A stretch of 64,000 nt of DNA, taken from the NCBI GenBank assembly GCA_946902985.2, contig OX336393.1, positions 47,693,131 to 47,757,130 on the forward strand. Direction: 5' to 3'. The position numbers were made by a program, and so were the translations under genes. The stretch comes from Meconema thalassinum. Its lineage: Eukaryota > Arthropoda > Insecta > Orthoptera > Tettigoniidae. Shown here one piece after another: positions 33,571 through 45,668 of this stretch. The notes under the pieces are model-generated. The model worked only from the letters and a program-made list of their open reading frames with translations. It searched no databases and was not told where the DNA came from. Numbering within the stretch: position 1 is the first letter of the stretch; the number at the start of each line of letters is the position of its first letter.

Positions 33571-34042
33571 GATAATTGAGATGCAATATCTCAATAAAAT
33601 GTCGAGATTTAATGCTTAATATTGTTTCATATTTAAGGGCGCCAAAGTTTATATTTCATTTTATAGAGCCGCAAAATCAAAATATGATTTTCGAACGAAA
33701 AATGAAAAGAGATGCCGGCTTCATCGGCGCGGCGCCGCAGCTATGCCAGGGCCTCATGGGGCCACATGTGTCGCATGCGCTTCGCGCCGGCCCTGAGTAT
33801 CGTGAAATAACCGTTTTATCTACATACATAGCTACCACATCCAATAACAGAGCCCCTTTCCTTGTCTCTAGCAATTAGCTTCATATATCCTCTTTGCTAC
33901 GCGGCCGCATAGGGCGCTGGCCGGTTTCATTTTTCGTTCTAAAATCATATTTTGATTTTGCGCCGCTATAAAACTGAAATATGTAAAAATATTAAGCATT
34001 AAATCTCGATATTTTATTGAGCTATTAAATCTCAATATCATC
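33571..34042. mobile_element. Long-inverted-repeat MITE or foldback element
   Basis: Left arm about 33571-33715 and right arm about 33925-34042 are inverted copies: TTGAGATGCAATATCTCAAT against TTGAGATTTAATAGCTCAAT, then CGAGATTTAATGCTTAATAT and CAAAATCAAAATATGATTTT in both. The centre (about 33716-33924) is GC-richer. No coding capacity. Superfamily unknown; I did not find a convincing target duplication. Confidence 0.75.
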
Positions 34043-34142
34043 ACTACGTATTTTGATTCCCAAGTGGCGGAAGTCCCTTACTACTTGCCAATAGGGGGTT
34101 TCTGAGACACTCTGACTACATTTTGTTTAACTTACTTATTTT

Positions 34143-34191
34143 TTAGCCTATTTTCAATTTTGAAAAAATAGGCTTATGAGATCACCTTTTG

Positions 34192-34232
<41 letters not shown>

Positions 34233-35660
34233 TGTGTGTGTGTGTGTCCCCTAATAAAATCTAAACGGCTGGAGCGATTTCAGTGAAACTCGGTAAGTTC
34301 ATAGCACTTGTCCCGGCGACCTCGACCGTGCCCTTCAAATTTTGTTACGTCTCACCAATCCAACATGGCGGCTGTGCGAAATATTTCACTAGCATTCAAT
34401 ATCTCCGAACCTATTACCGATATCGCCCTGAAATTGTGTACGGTGATAAAGGGCACTACTAGAAGTTCACCTATTAGACTTTCAAAAACCTGGTGACTAC
34501 AAAACCAACATGGCGGCCAAGCGAAGTTGAGACTTTTAAATTGACTTTTCTCGCGATTTAACTATCCAAACGTAATGAAACTTGGTACAGCAAATGTTTG
34601 TACACACTGAAATGCAGTGGAGTCTAATTTAGTTCAATTGTTTTCATAACCTCAAAATAGCGGCTGTGCGAAATATTTCACTGACATACTATATCTCCGA
34701 AACTATTACAGATATCACCCTGCAATTTTGTACGGTGATAAAGGGTACTGATACAAGTTTACCTATGTATAATTCATAAACCTGTAAAGTACAAAACAAA
34801 CATGGCGAGCAAGCGAATTTGAAATATTTTAATAGACTTTTCTCGTGAGTTAACTCTCTGAGCGCAGTGAAATGTGGTACAATAAATGATTTTGCAGATT
34901 GTAATGTACTGCCATCTAATTTAATTCAATTGTTTACATAACCTCAAGATGTGGGCTGTGCGAAATTTTAAAAATAAGTTTTTATTTCGTGTGTCGTAAT
35001 CATGCGATCGAAGTGAAAGTTTGAATAATGAACCTAGGCAATAATTGTCCTTGAATGGTACATAACTCTATGGCCTATACATATAACAATCCTAAATGGC
35101 GAGCAACCGAAATATTTAGACGGTTGTCAATATCGATGAATCTTTTACAGCAACCAAACTGAAAGTTTTATGTTCATAGAGACTATGAACATATGTTCAC
35201 CTATAGGGCTTTCAGTAACCTGGTGAGCACGAATCCAACATGGCGGCGACGCGAAGTATAAATATTTAAATGGACGTTTCTCGCGAATTAACAATCCGGG
35301 TGCCGTGGAACGTTGCACGTTAAATGCTTACACTAATGTTGATCCACTGGCATCTAATTTATTTCAATTGTTCGCCTAATCACAAGATGGCTGCTGTGCG
35401 TAATTTTAAAATCTCGTTTTTACTTCTTGTGTTCTAATCATGCGATTGAAGTTTGAATACCACACGTACACAATAATCTTAATATAATAGTACTAAAATA
35501 AAAATCCAACCTGGTGACCATCTGATATATTGAGACGGTTCTCAATATCTACGAATCTGTTACAGCAATTAAACTGAAATTTTGTATGTTGATAGAGGCA
35601 ATTAACATGAGCAGGATATATGAAAATAGGCTGTATAGTTCTTCACGGAACTACTTGTTT
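34143..35660 (+). repeat. Hairpin/microsatellite element, family B, copy 1
   Basis: The left end TAGCCTATTTTCAATTTTGA forms a hairpin with GAAAAAATAGGCT and is followed by a GT microsatellite (about 34196-34247). The interior alternates two monomers of about 146 bp: GCTGTGCGAA falls at 34371, 34663, 34955 and 35393 (steps 292, 292, 438) while the AACATGGCGGCCAAGCG type lies between (34507, 34799). The right end TGAAAATAGGCTGTATAGTT continues into a hairpin GTTCTTCACGGAAC and ACTTGTT. No protein. Confidence 0.75.
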
Positions 35661-35725
35661 TGATGTGTAACATCTTTCCGCTCGGTTGCTGGATAGTTTT
35701 GTGGGAGTGATTTTGAAAATTGGGG

Positions 35726-35838
35726 ACGGAAGTGGATCGAACGGAAGTGAAGAAGCACTGCCAGAAAAATGGGACGGAAGTGAATCGGGCGGAAGTGGAT
35801 CGAACGGAAGGGAATCGGACGGAAGTGAAGACGCACTG
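35726..35838. repeat. Short minisatellite
   Basis: The unit GGACGGAAGTGGATCGAACG and variants (10-bp subunit CGGAAGTGRA) repeat about ten times. It is open in several frames on both strands, which gives spurious low-complexity proteins rich in Gly/Ser or Arg/Ser. Confidence 0.8.
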
Positions 35839-36379
35839 CCAGCTGGATGTACAATTGAAAATGTGTGTATTGGAAACAAGGCAGCATGTGCTCTGTAGCG
35901 CGAGAATGTTATGGCAATACAGTAGGCAGTGCATTTAGCAGGCACTGGTTTGACAAGCACCGTGGCAAATGTTTCACCGACTTTCATTTGTCATTGAGCA
36001 GTTTATGAAGCTTCACTTTCAAGGTTGAATATCACATGGGGTAGGACAAAGACGACAAATGACATTTAAGTAAGTGGCATTATTGTCAAGCTGTGGGTGA
36101 GTAGTCAAATATTAAATGCATATGAGTGGAATAAAAGCTGTATTTTCATCATATGTGAGACTAGGTCATTTCATGATTGTAGGAAGCCATGTTTTGATTG
36201 TTTGCGACGTACTGTATGAGAGCCTTGAGAATAATGAATGTTATAGATACTGAGGAATGTGCTCACAGTATTTGAGAGTACTGTCGACGTTGTGTGTCAC
36301 TTTGTTATTGTGAATTATTAATGTGAAAGGAAGGATGGAAGCTTGTAGTTTTGCGTGTCCGTTAATCTCACGATCATGA
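35839..36379. other. Anonymous spacer
   Basis: Nothing recognised. Confidence 0.45.
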
Positions 36380-36525
36380 TCCACGGTACCTCCCTTTTAC
36401 GTGGAATGCGAACCACTGGACATGGCATTTCAATTCGAAAATCTCACATGTATTGACCGGGAATCAAACCCGGTCTACCTGGGTGAGAGACTAACAGCTT
36501 GACCGCTGCGCTACAAATGTGACAG
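36380..36525 (-). mobile_element. tRNA-derived SINE-D, partial
   Basis: On the minus strand the tRNA head has A-box-like TAGCGCAGCGGTCAAGC (near 36497-36513) and a B box GGGTTTGATTCCCGG (about 36456-36470), followed by CACATGTGAGATTTTCGAA and a short body. The middle CTCTCACCCAGG matches the tRNA-like tail at about 5816-5828, hinting at a shared tRNA ancestor. Confidence 0.7.
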
Positions 36526-36789
36526 TAGCATATCTCCAATTCAATCTATACATTCATCATAGTACCAGTATGAAAATGGAGTGTAAATTAAGAATGTCCA
36601 AGCTGTGTAGTAACATGTCAGATGTTTCACGTCGTATGCGACTACTGTAAGGCTCGTATCTTTTTTTCTTACATTCAATTGAAATTGTGACTTTCAATCG
36701 GTCAAAGCAAAGTAATTCCAATTAGGCTACTGGAATATGCGTGCATATCCTATAAGGCTGGCGGTATTACCATGTGTATACACATTTCT
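36526..36789. other. Anonymous spacer
   Basis: Nothing recognised. Confidence 0.4.
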
Positions 36790-38316
36790 TAGCCTAATTT
36801 AATTTTGAAAAAAAAATAGGCTTAAGAGATCACCTTTTGTCCGTGTGTCTGTGTGTGCGTGTGTGTGTGTGCGAGGTGTATGTGTGTGTGTGTGTGTCCC
36901 CTAATAACTTCTATACGGCTGGAGCGATTTCAATGAAACTCGGTAAGTTCATAGCACTACTTCGGGCGACCCCGACCTCCAAATTTTGTTACGTCTCACC
37001 AATCCAACATGGTGGCTGTGCGAAATATTTCACCAGTATTCAATATCTCCGAAACTATTCCCGATATCACCCTGGAATTTTTCACGGTGATAAAGGGAAC
37101 TACTAGAAGTTCACCTATGTGACTATTGAAAAACTGGTAACTACAAAACCAAGATGGAGGCCACGCGAATTTGCGACTTTTAAATAGACGTTTCTCGCGA
37201 TTTAACCAACCAAACGCAATAGAACTCGGTACAGTATATGTTTATACACATTGTAATGCACCGACATCAAACTTCGTTCAATTGTTTACATAACCACAAG
37301 ATGGCGGATGTGCGAAATATTTCACCGGCATTCTATATCTCTGAAACTATTAGCGGTATCACCCTGAAATTTTGTACGGAGATAAAGGGCACTACTGGAA
37401 GTTCATCTATAAGACTTTCAAAATCCAGTTAACTACAAAACGAACATGGCGGCCAAACGAATTAAAAATTTTAACGGACTTTTCTCACGATTTAATAATC
37501 CTAACGCAATGAAATCTGGTACAGGAAATGTTTATACACATTGTAATGCACTGATAACCAATTTAGTTCCATTGTTTACATAACCTCAAAATGGCGGCTG
37601 TGCGAATTTTAAAATTAAGTTTTTATTTCTTGTGTCGTAATCATGCGATCGAAGTGAAAGTTTGAATAATGAACCCACGCAATAATTTTCCTTTAATGAT
37701 ACATGACTCTATGGCCTATGCATTTAACAATCCTTCATAGGGACCATCCGAAGTATTTAGACGGCCCTGAATATCTACGAATCTATTATAGCAATCAAAC
37801 TGAATTTCTTTATGTTCATTGGGGCTATGAACATAAGTTCACCTATAGGACTTTAAATAACCTGGTGATCACAAATCCAACATGGCGGCGACGCGAAGTA
37901 TAAATATTCACATGGACGTTTCTCGCAATTTAACCATCCTAGTGCAGTGAAACTTGATACAGTAAATCCTTATACGAATGTTAATCCACTGGCATCTAAT
38001 TTATTTCAATTGTTTCCATAACCACAAGATGGCAGCTGTACGAAATTTTAAAATCTCCTTGTTACTTCTTGTGTCCTAATCTGGCGATTGAAATTTGAAT
38101 GCTACACGTACACAATAATCTTCATGTAACAGTACATTACTCTAGGACCTACATATATAAAATCCAATATGGCAACCATCCGAAATATTTAGTCGGTTCT
38201 CAATATCGACGAATCTATTACAGCAATCAAACTGAAATTTTGTATGTTCATAGTGGCAGTTAACTTAAGTAGGATATATGAAAATAGGCTGTATAGTTCT
38301 TCACGGAACTACTTGT
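36790..38316 (+). repeat. Hairpin/microsatellite element, family B, copy 2
   Basis: Collinear with 34143-35660, from TAGCCTAATTTAATTTTGAA and a GT microsatellite (36840-36898) to the same right end GTTCTTCACGGAACTACTTGTT. The interior carries the same alternating monomers with conserved ATGGCGG motifs. Confidence 0.8.
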
Positions 38317-38317
38317 T

Positions 38318-38694
38318 GTACCATGCTCACTGCGCTCGGATGGTGAAATCGGAAGAAAAGTCGATTAAAATGTTTGAACTTCGCTTGGGCGTCATGTTCG
38401 TTTTGTACTTAACAGGTTTTTGAAAGTCACATACATGAACTTATAGTAGTGCTCTTTATGACCGTACAATATTTCAGGGTGATATCCTTTAATGCCTGTG
38501 AAATATTTCGCACATTGGTGAGACGAATTAAAATTTGAAGGGCACGGCAGGAGTCAGAGACAATAATACTATGTTCTTACCGACTTTCATTGAAATTGCT
38601 TCAGCCGTTTAGATGTTATTAGGGAAAACACACACACACGGACAAAAGTGATCTCATGAGACTATTTTTTCATAAATGAAAATAGGCTGAAAGC
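38318..38694 (-). repeat. Hairpin/microsatellite element, family B, truncated inverted copy
   Basis: The reverse complement of the first third of family B: monomer sequence from about 38330, a CA microsatellite (38629-38640), then TGAAAATAGGCT near 38683-38694. It begins one or two bases after copy 2 ends, giving a tail-to-tail arrangement. Confidence 0.65.
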
Positions 38695-40403
38695 CGGATA
38701 ATACTTTGATTCCAATTTCTTCACTAAAATGTTTTCTAGATATAAAGTTACAGTTTTTCTCCAGAACTTTTTAACATAAAAAGCTGTTTATTTAGATGTA
38801 GTTCTTCCTTATTAAAGTATAACAATTACGATTGAAATAAAACCAATTACAATCAAAAATCCCTGCAATAAAATTGTATCATGACAAATGACACGCTTGT
38901 CATTATATCAAAACAAAAACAATTCGAATGTTCATGTGTTATATCGTGTAACACGTCCGCCTTTGAAATTTACATTAGTTGAGCCAGATCGAGATGTTCA
39001 TGAAAGTGCGCTTAAAATAATGCAATTATAAAAAGATTCATGAAAGTTAATAAAGATACATTTATTTTCAAAACGGCAGCTTTAGAGTGAGGAGAGAGTT
39101 CCTCTTAATACAGTAGTTTTTGAGAAAAATAAGCTTGGGAAAAGAAGCGTGGGAAATTTTGGATTCGAATTAATTTTAAAATGAGGCAATCTAAGACATC
39201 AGCTGTGACAAAAGTTAATATTAAATGCAAGTTATTGCATATCCGTGGAAATACAATAAGAGATCGTGAATGGATAACAGACTTGTGTTGTTTCAATCAG
39301 AGCTGTAGTTTAAAGAGCTGTCCGTCTGTAGCAATCAGCGTCCTCTTGATTGAGCTGCTCTGTATTCATTGTCCACAGCCCGGTCTTGATATTTGCATAC
39401 AATGTTTCAATAGCCGATACTAGTACAATGATATCATTTAAAAAGTCAAAGCGGACAATACAGTCCCTGTTTGGAGCCACGAGATATCTCACACACAATA
39501 TGGTCATACGAGTCAATTGTATTGGACGATATTAATATAAAAGCAAGATACCGGAAGAGAGCTCTATGCCTTCCAATGAACACCACAGACAAGATTGGTA
39601 TATGTACGTACATCGAGTTACCAAATACACGGCAATGCACACGGATTGTAAAAGGAAGACAAATGAAGATATATGGTCGGAATTCTACACAACTAACGTC
39701 ATGATGGAGAGGAAATGGACGAGCTCAGGTCAGGTGCTACATTGTGCGACAGCGCGTTTTTGCGCCATGTGCTGGGAGGTGTGAGCGTTATCACAGAAAA
39801 ATATAAGAAAAGAACTAAAACATTGACTTACAGAATTGAAAAATATTTCCCTATGCATGTTAACGGTATTTAAATTACTCAAAAATTACAAATCGTTTCG
39901 TGCACTTTGCAAACTATAGTTCATAACATAAATGCTCAAGTGTTTTCTATGAAATAAGATTTGTATGTTGACTAAGAATCAGACACTTTCCTCAAAATGA
40001 CGTTGTTCGGTTGTGTGCGACTACTCCCGGGTGAATATTTACGCCCCAGAAGGGAATATTCACTGTCGCACATTGGCAATGATGATTAAGGACGTGAAAA
40101 GGATCATCTTAGTCATCTTGGTGTTCTTGCTGTTGAATCTGATTTGAAACTGACATTGTCCTAATGAAGAAATCCCAAACGAGTTTGCGAATGACGAGGC
40201 AAGAAGGAAGCCCCTCGTTTTTTAATAATTGCTGTTTTGGCCATTGGTTGTGTATGATATCTGTTAAGTTGTTTATTTATTTATTTGTAATTGTTAGTAA
40301 ACGCTCATGTCTAGTGTTTGCCACTAACAGTTAAATACGCAGCCCCATATGTTTTGGAAATGTTAATATATCTACATATTCCTAGTCTGGGGGCAGCATT
40401 TTC
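38695..40403. other. Anonymous region
   Basis: Several overlapping short frames (39105-39784) occur on both strands with no recognisable domain. No repeat copies seen. Confidence 0.45.
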
Positions 40404-41860
40404 AGCCAACTTTTCACATTTTGCAAAAATGAGAAAAAATTAGATTTATGAGATCGATCTGGGCATATGTGTGTCTGTCTGTCTGTCTGTCTGTCTGTCA
40501 GTCGGTCTGGCTGTGTGTGTGCCCCACCCTATCAACTCCTCAACGGCTGCAGCTATCGAAACAAAATTTGGTATGAGTAAAGATCTACCTGAATATCTCA
40601 ATGCCGTATTTGAAAATGATGTCAGTGCTACCAACTGCTGAAAAATCGCAATTGAAATTTGAGGTCCATGTTAGATAACTTGGAAGGTATGCAAGGGAGC
40701 TATTTCAAAATTGGCACACGTATAGATAATAATATTTCAGTTTAATTTCCAGGAGGTCATATATGACAGTGTTGCCAAAATGATTCTAAGTCCGCTGATA
40801 GGTCCAATTTTTAAATGCATATAACTTCTACATTATCAATTGGAATTCAACCAAACATTGTATGTACTATGTGTACATAAGCAGATATGACTGAGCGTAT
40901 TCTTAAGACCCAACAGGGCTGCCAACTGTTAAAGAATGCTCTCAATTTCTTTGATCAAAATACCAATATATCAGAAAGTATGTTAGCCGACAGCTTTAAA
41001 CTATGTACACGTATAGTACCTAACATTCTATATTAATTTGGAGTAACTAATATACGTCAGTGCTACCAATATGATTCTAAGCTTGCTGATAGGTCCAATT
41101 TTAAATACATGTAACTTCAATGTTATCATATAGATTTCAAGCAAATTTCGTATGTGCTATGTGTACCATAACAGATATGACTATGCGCATTCTTAAGATA
41201 AACCAGGGCTGCCAACTGTTAATAAATTCTGTCTCTATATTGTTAAACAACAATAACTAACTAACTATCTATATTGTTATCCAAATATCAATATATCAGA
41301 AAGTATGCAAGCCAATAGCTCTTAACTTTGCACACGTATAGGCCTAGTACCTGGCATTCTAGATTAATTGGGAGTAACTAATATACGTCAGTGCTGCCAA
41401 CATGATTCTAAGCCTGCTGATAGGTCTAATTTTAAAATGCATGTACCTTCTATACTAACTAATGGATTTCATTCAGAATTGGCACAACAATAAATCATAT
41501 TATTTCAGGTCATTTCTGACCAACACATGCATGACATTGTTGCCAAAATGATTTTATGCTCGCTGTTAGATCAAATGTCTAACTGCATGTAACGTTCATG
41601 CTATCCATTGGACTTCAACCAAATTTTGTATTCTGTACCTTAAGAGATGGAACTAAGAATATATTCAGTCACCAGGGCTGCCAACTCTAGTGCTCTATTA
41701 GGCTACATTATGCCAGGTATACAGTATTTCGAACTAATTAGACATTTCGATATTACCAACTTAATTTCGTCATTATTCTAGATAGATCCATATAGATTAG
41801 TCATTGGCATGAATCTTAAATTTTATGAAAAGTAGGCTCTTTAGTTCGTCACGGAACTTC
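40404..41860 (-). repeat. Hairpin/microsatellite element, family A, copy 2
   Basis: Inverted copy of 23913-25320: microsatellite end first (TGTC run, 40471-40499), then the degenerate repeats with CAGGGCTGCCAACTGTT, then GAAAAGTAGGCTCTTTAGTTCGTCACGGAACTTCTT (41827-41861) with the terminal hairpin AGTTC/GAACT. Confidence 0.75.
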
Positions 41861-42690
41861 TTCTTCTTCTTCTTTTCGCCCATGGGCGTCAGGAGCCATA
41901 TTATGACGGTATAGCTTGTAGTGTATATGGTCATGTCAGTCAGTGATGAGAGGATTACAGCCTCCCTAATGGGAATATTTCCTTTGTCAATGGCCAGTAA
42001 TTCCATAGCGATGCCTGCCGACACACGCTGGAGGATTACGGTGATGCAATAGAAAACATTGACCAGCACTTAATTTAATGTGTGTACGGTAACCCATGTA
42101 TTGTGTTGGTCAACACCGATTGTCCGCTCGAGCCTTTTCTTACAGACTGGATTGTAAAGAACGTGCATTAAACTCTTTAACATCTCCACAAATATGCAGT
42201 GCAAACATCATGGTGTTGTACCGCAGGGAAGCCTTGTTCTAAGATCCTACGCGTTGTCCGTTGGAAATGAAGTGTTGTGGCCGCTCGTGAACTGTTTGAA
42301 AGTGAGCGCAGATAGTTGGACTGTTAAAAACAAGTTATTATGTATTCTTTAAAGGAATATACAATGTTTCCAACATACAGTAGTTCACTACGATCGTATC
42401 CATCGTAAATTCACTGTGCCATTACATTACAGGTCTATCTTGTGCCAATCATATACAATAAAAATCAATGTTCTTCAATAGAAGTTCAAAAGAAGTGTTG
42501 CTACTTGGCTAACGATATGATGATTGTGAATCCGGAATGAGGTCACCCTGACAGACGACAATTGGCTCATGCTGCCGACTTTCCAGTCACCGGTATGGTG
42601 ACTTTGAACCATATGTGAAAAAAAGTGAATACAACCCTGATTCTTATCGAATTTACGTGGATGGTAACGTTATTACGCGATACAGACTGT
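41861..42690. other. Anonymous spacer
   Basis: A TTC run (41861-41876) abuts the family A end. Nothing else recognised. Confidence 0.4.
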
Positions 42691-43100
42691 TTTATGACGA
42701 ATGTCTGTCTGTTTATTTGTCTGTCTGTCTTTTTGGCTGTCTGTTTCTTTGTCTCTCTGTCTGTTTTTATTAGTTTTTCTGTTTGCTTGTCTGATTGTTT
42801 GTAAGTTATGTCATTTGGCTCTCTGTTTTCTTGGACGCTTATAAATCTAGAATGGCTGTATGGATCAACGTAAAATTTTTATTACAAGGCACCAATCATT
42901 CATTTAACTTTTCATTTTGGAGAACAATGGGATAAAACCCGTCTAAATGCATGTTGAAATAGGCGAATTATCGAAATCATTTTAGAGAGACGGTAAGCTC
43001 ATTTTGAGCCTCTCGGTGAGAAACAAAACTCGAAAGGTACCCTAGGGTACCCAAAAATCACATTTTAAATCCCTAGAAACATTTATTTCCGAGATATTTT
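42690..43100 (+). repeat. Interspersed repeat J, copy 2
   Basis: A TGTC/TGTT-rich stretch (42705-42830) is followed by a body almost collinear with 59510-59745 (GAACAATGGGATAAAACCCG, TAGGCGAATTATCGAAATC, CACATTTTAAATCCCTAGAAAC). It holds a perfect 16-bp palindrome GGTACCCTAGGGTACC at 43036-43051. Confidence 0.7.
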
Positions 43101-43140
43101 GTAAACAATCCCGCTTTTGACGGACGCAACCTAAGCGTTG

Positions 43141-43177
43141 GTGGTCTTTGTAAGGGTTGGTAAGTACCAAAGACCAC
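43141..43177. repeat. Perfect 10-bp hairpin
   Basis: GTGGTCTTTG (43141-43150) and CAAAGACCAC (43168-43177) are perfect complements around a 17-nt loop. Role unknown; it may be an element end. Confidence 0.7.
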
Positions 43178-43509
43178 TTAAAGAACGCGTACTTCTGCTA
43201 GCCACACTATAAACCACCATGCTTGTAGTGGGGGAAGCATAAATGCTCATCTTACAGTGTTTGTAACTTATTTAAGGTGACGCGGACGGTACACCTGGGT
43301 GGAACGCTGGAAGAGTGTCCGCTGTATGATACCAAGAACGCGGGTTTGGTTCCTGGCCAAAGAAGTCAGCTTTTTCAAAGGTGACAAGAATACGAGTTTT
43401 ACGATGTTCATTCGTAGCAGTGGCGCACTGTACAAGACGATATAACGTCACTTTAGCTGTGATGTACGGCGTGCTTTCAACCTGACCTGCAGTGTAGGTG
43501 CTGTCAACT

Positions 43510-44160
43510 TAAGGAAGCCATTAGGCTAGTTCTAAGAAAGTTTTCGTAACAAAATATTATGAACAGTTGGGAAAGTTGATCGCCTCCGTTATCTCGGCGA
43601 ATGGGTCCACCTGAATGGCAGAGATGGCACTTCAATCTCGGAGAGGTGTAGGTTACTAAACTCAATACAGCCTACTATCCATCACGAAACCACTACAACA
43701 AGAGGTGTATTTCAAAAAATGCAAATATCTGTCATTATAAAACCGTTATTAGACCACAGTTTTTATATGCAGCAGAGACCCTCTTGATGAACAAGAAAGG
43801 CAACATGGATGATTTGAAGAAAGTCGAGAGACGTATCCTTCGACAAAATTCATGGACCAAGATTGCTCCCAGATGGCTCTTATCGAGTTAGGCAAACACC
43901 GAACTATATCGTCAGTTGGAACCAGCCACCACTATTATGCGACGGAGACGACTGAACTTCTACGGGCACCTCTTCCGGATCGGGAACGATAGAATCACCA
44001 ATAAGATCTTCAACTTGATTAATGACTACAAGACTGGTAGCTTGTGCCTTATTGAAGTGAAACAAGACATAAATAACCCTGTCATTTTAGCCTGTGATAT
44101 TCTTGACCGTTCCAAATGTTGTGATATTGTAACTCTTGGTCCCCACCAGCCAAAGTGATT
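43510..44160 (+). pseudogene. Decayed LINE C-terminal region
   Basis: Reading with several frame changes gives LINE-like text: a LRYLGEWVHLNGRDG stretch (about 43580-43625), then a region equivalent to the start of the LINE frame at 60184 (NKKGNMDDLKKVERRILRQN near 43791-43850), then RRRLNFYGHLFRIGNDRITN (43940-44000). The order matches the LINE family at 60184-60666. Multiple stops and indels make it an old copy. Confidence 0.65.
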
Positions 44161-44513
44161 AAGACCCGACCACCTCTCACACAGGAGAGGAAGGGCCAGT
44201 TATTGAGGAGATATTGGAGAACAAAGAAAGCATCACAGAAGCACTCCTTAGTGGGCTTAAATCACTAATAATGAATTTACTATAGTTTAGAAGGGGTTAT
44301 GGAGGACAGAATGTTTTCCTCTCTTTTTGACAACCTCCAAGGGGATTTTTACCAAATAGTGTGAAAGTTGGTAACATTTGTGTGTGTTTCTCTGTGTATG
44401 TCTAACAATTATTCATCCAGTTTCAATGAGGTCGGGGAGGAGATGTGATGAATTTCGATGGTGAGAGCGGTTTTATGGCCTGATGCTATCCCTGGTGGCA
44501 ACTTTCTGAGAGG
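44161..44513. other. Anonymous spacer
   Basis: Nothing recognised. Confidence 0.4.
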
Positions 44514-45120
44514 ATATATAGCAACAATATCCACTTTGCAATACAAAATGTTTTTATATGATGTCCTTAACATTTTTGATAAATGTTTCGGTTCTTGTGA
44601 ACCTTCTTCAGTCAAAACACATTCTCATATGACAATCTTGTTACACTTATAAAAACTCATTTTTACATTCGTCATAATTTTTTAAAATAGACATAAAATA
44701 CTTAAAGAATTCGATTATATATTTGAAGTTCAGGTCTTAGGCCCTTCGTCGTTGAAATCCCAAATTTTAAACTCAGGACCCCATTGTACAAGTGTCTTGT
44801 TAAAATCGTGTATAAAAATCCTTGCGGCTATGGGTGAACGGAAGATCCTTGCTTAGAACTTTGTTATTTTTGATTTAACTACCGCAGATTTGAAGATGTT
44901 GGAGATATCACCTCACTGTTTAAATGATGTACAGATGTGTTGTTGAACTGCTTTGTTCACTGGCAGTGTAAAAATGAGTTTTTATAAGTGTAACAAGATT
45001 GTCATATGAGAATGTGTTTTGACTGAAGAAGGTTCACAAGAACCGAAACATGTATCAAAAAAGTTAAGGACATCATATAAAAACATGTTGTATTAGAAAG
45101 TGGATATTGTTGCTATATAT
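44514..45120. mobile_element. Second inverted-arm, possibly Penelope-like, element
   Basis: Arms of about 153 bp (44514-44666 and 44968-45120) are close inverted copies with tip TATATAGCAACAATATCCAC. Each arm contains CTGAAGA-A-GGTTC-ACAA-GAACC-GAAAC (minus strand near 44588-44612, plus strand near 45022-45050), a hammerhead-like core with one extra base before stem II. The 300-bp centre has no frame. The arm logic matches 26104-26939 although the sequences differ. Confidence 0.55.
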
Positions 45121-45194
45121 CAAATCAATACGGGAAAATCTAGAAGAATGACAAAAGTCATAGATATTCATTTGTGAGAGGAGTTAATGATATG

Positions 45195-45590
45195 AAGATA
45201 TTTATTTTTTATCGTATGGCCTCAGTGCCGGGTGCAAGCTTTGTTGTTTGACACCCAGAAGGCAGCTTGCATGTCGAATTTTGTTGTTCCTTGGAGTGCT
45301 ATGAAATTAAAGAAGCTTAGGTATCTGACCTCCTTGACACTATAGCGCTTTCTAGTAGAGAATGGAAAAACGTTTGTGTTGGCGGAAAATCCCGAGATTA
45401 ATTTTGCCATTATGAACATGATCTACTGAATTAAAATGGGTTCTTTAACATGCCAACAACGTATGACATGCGTGACGTGATTTTTGTCACCTTTCAAAAA
45501 TCACTGTCCATGGTCAGGAGCGAACCTGCAAGCTTGGGGTCTAGTAGTCCGAAACGATAACCACTCACCCACCGTGGCTAGCTAGATAAC
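45195..45590 (-). mobile_element. tRNA-derived SINE-E
   Basis: On the minus strand the head has A-box-like GTGGGTGAGTGGTTATCG (about 45552-45569) and B-box-like CAGGTTCGCTCCTG (about 45520-45535), then a body including GGCATGTTAAAGAACCC and a tail toward 45195. The layout is typical of an insect tRNA-SINE. A SINE-C fragment (about 45615-45665) follows. Confidence 0.6.
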
Positions 45591-45668
45591 AAAACTGCAC
45601 TGGGAGTTGTAAAGAAACGGCCGTAGCCTATTAGAAGGTACCGTCCGAGCATTTTCAAGGAGTTGAAC

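Noticed and set aside
35602..35987. Overlapping frames rich in Ser/Arg/Phe as a gene
   Set aside because: All frames are driven by the 10-bp minisatellite at 35726-35838 and family B sequence.
39105..39784. A host gene in the overlapping short frames
   Set aside because: Frames overlap on both strands, none exceeds 80 codons and none shows a domain or a splice pattern I can support.
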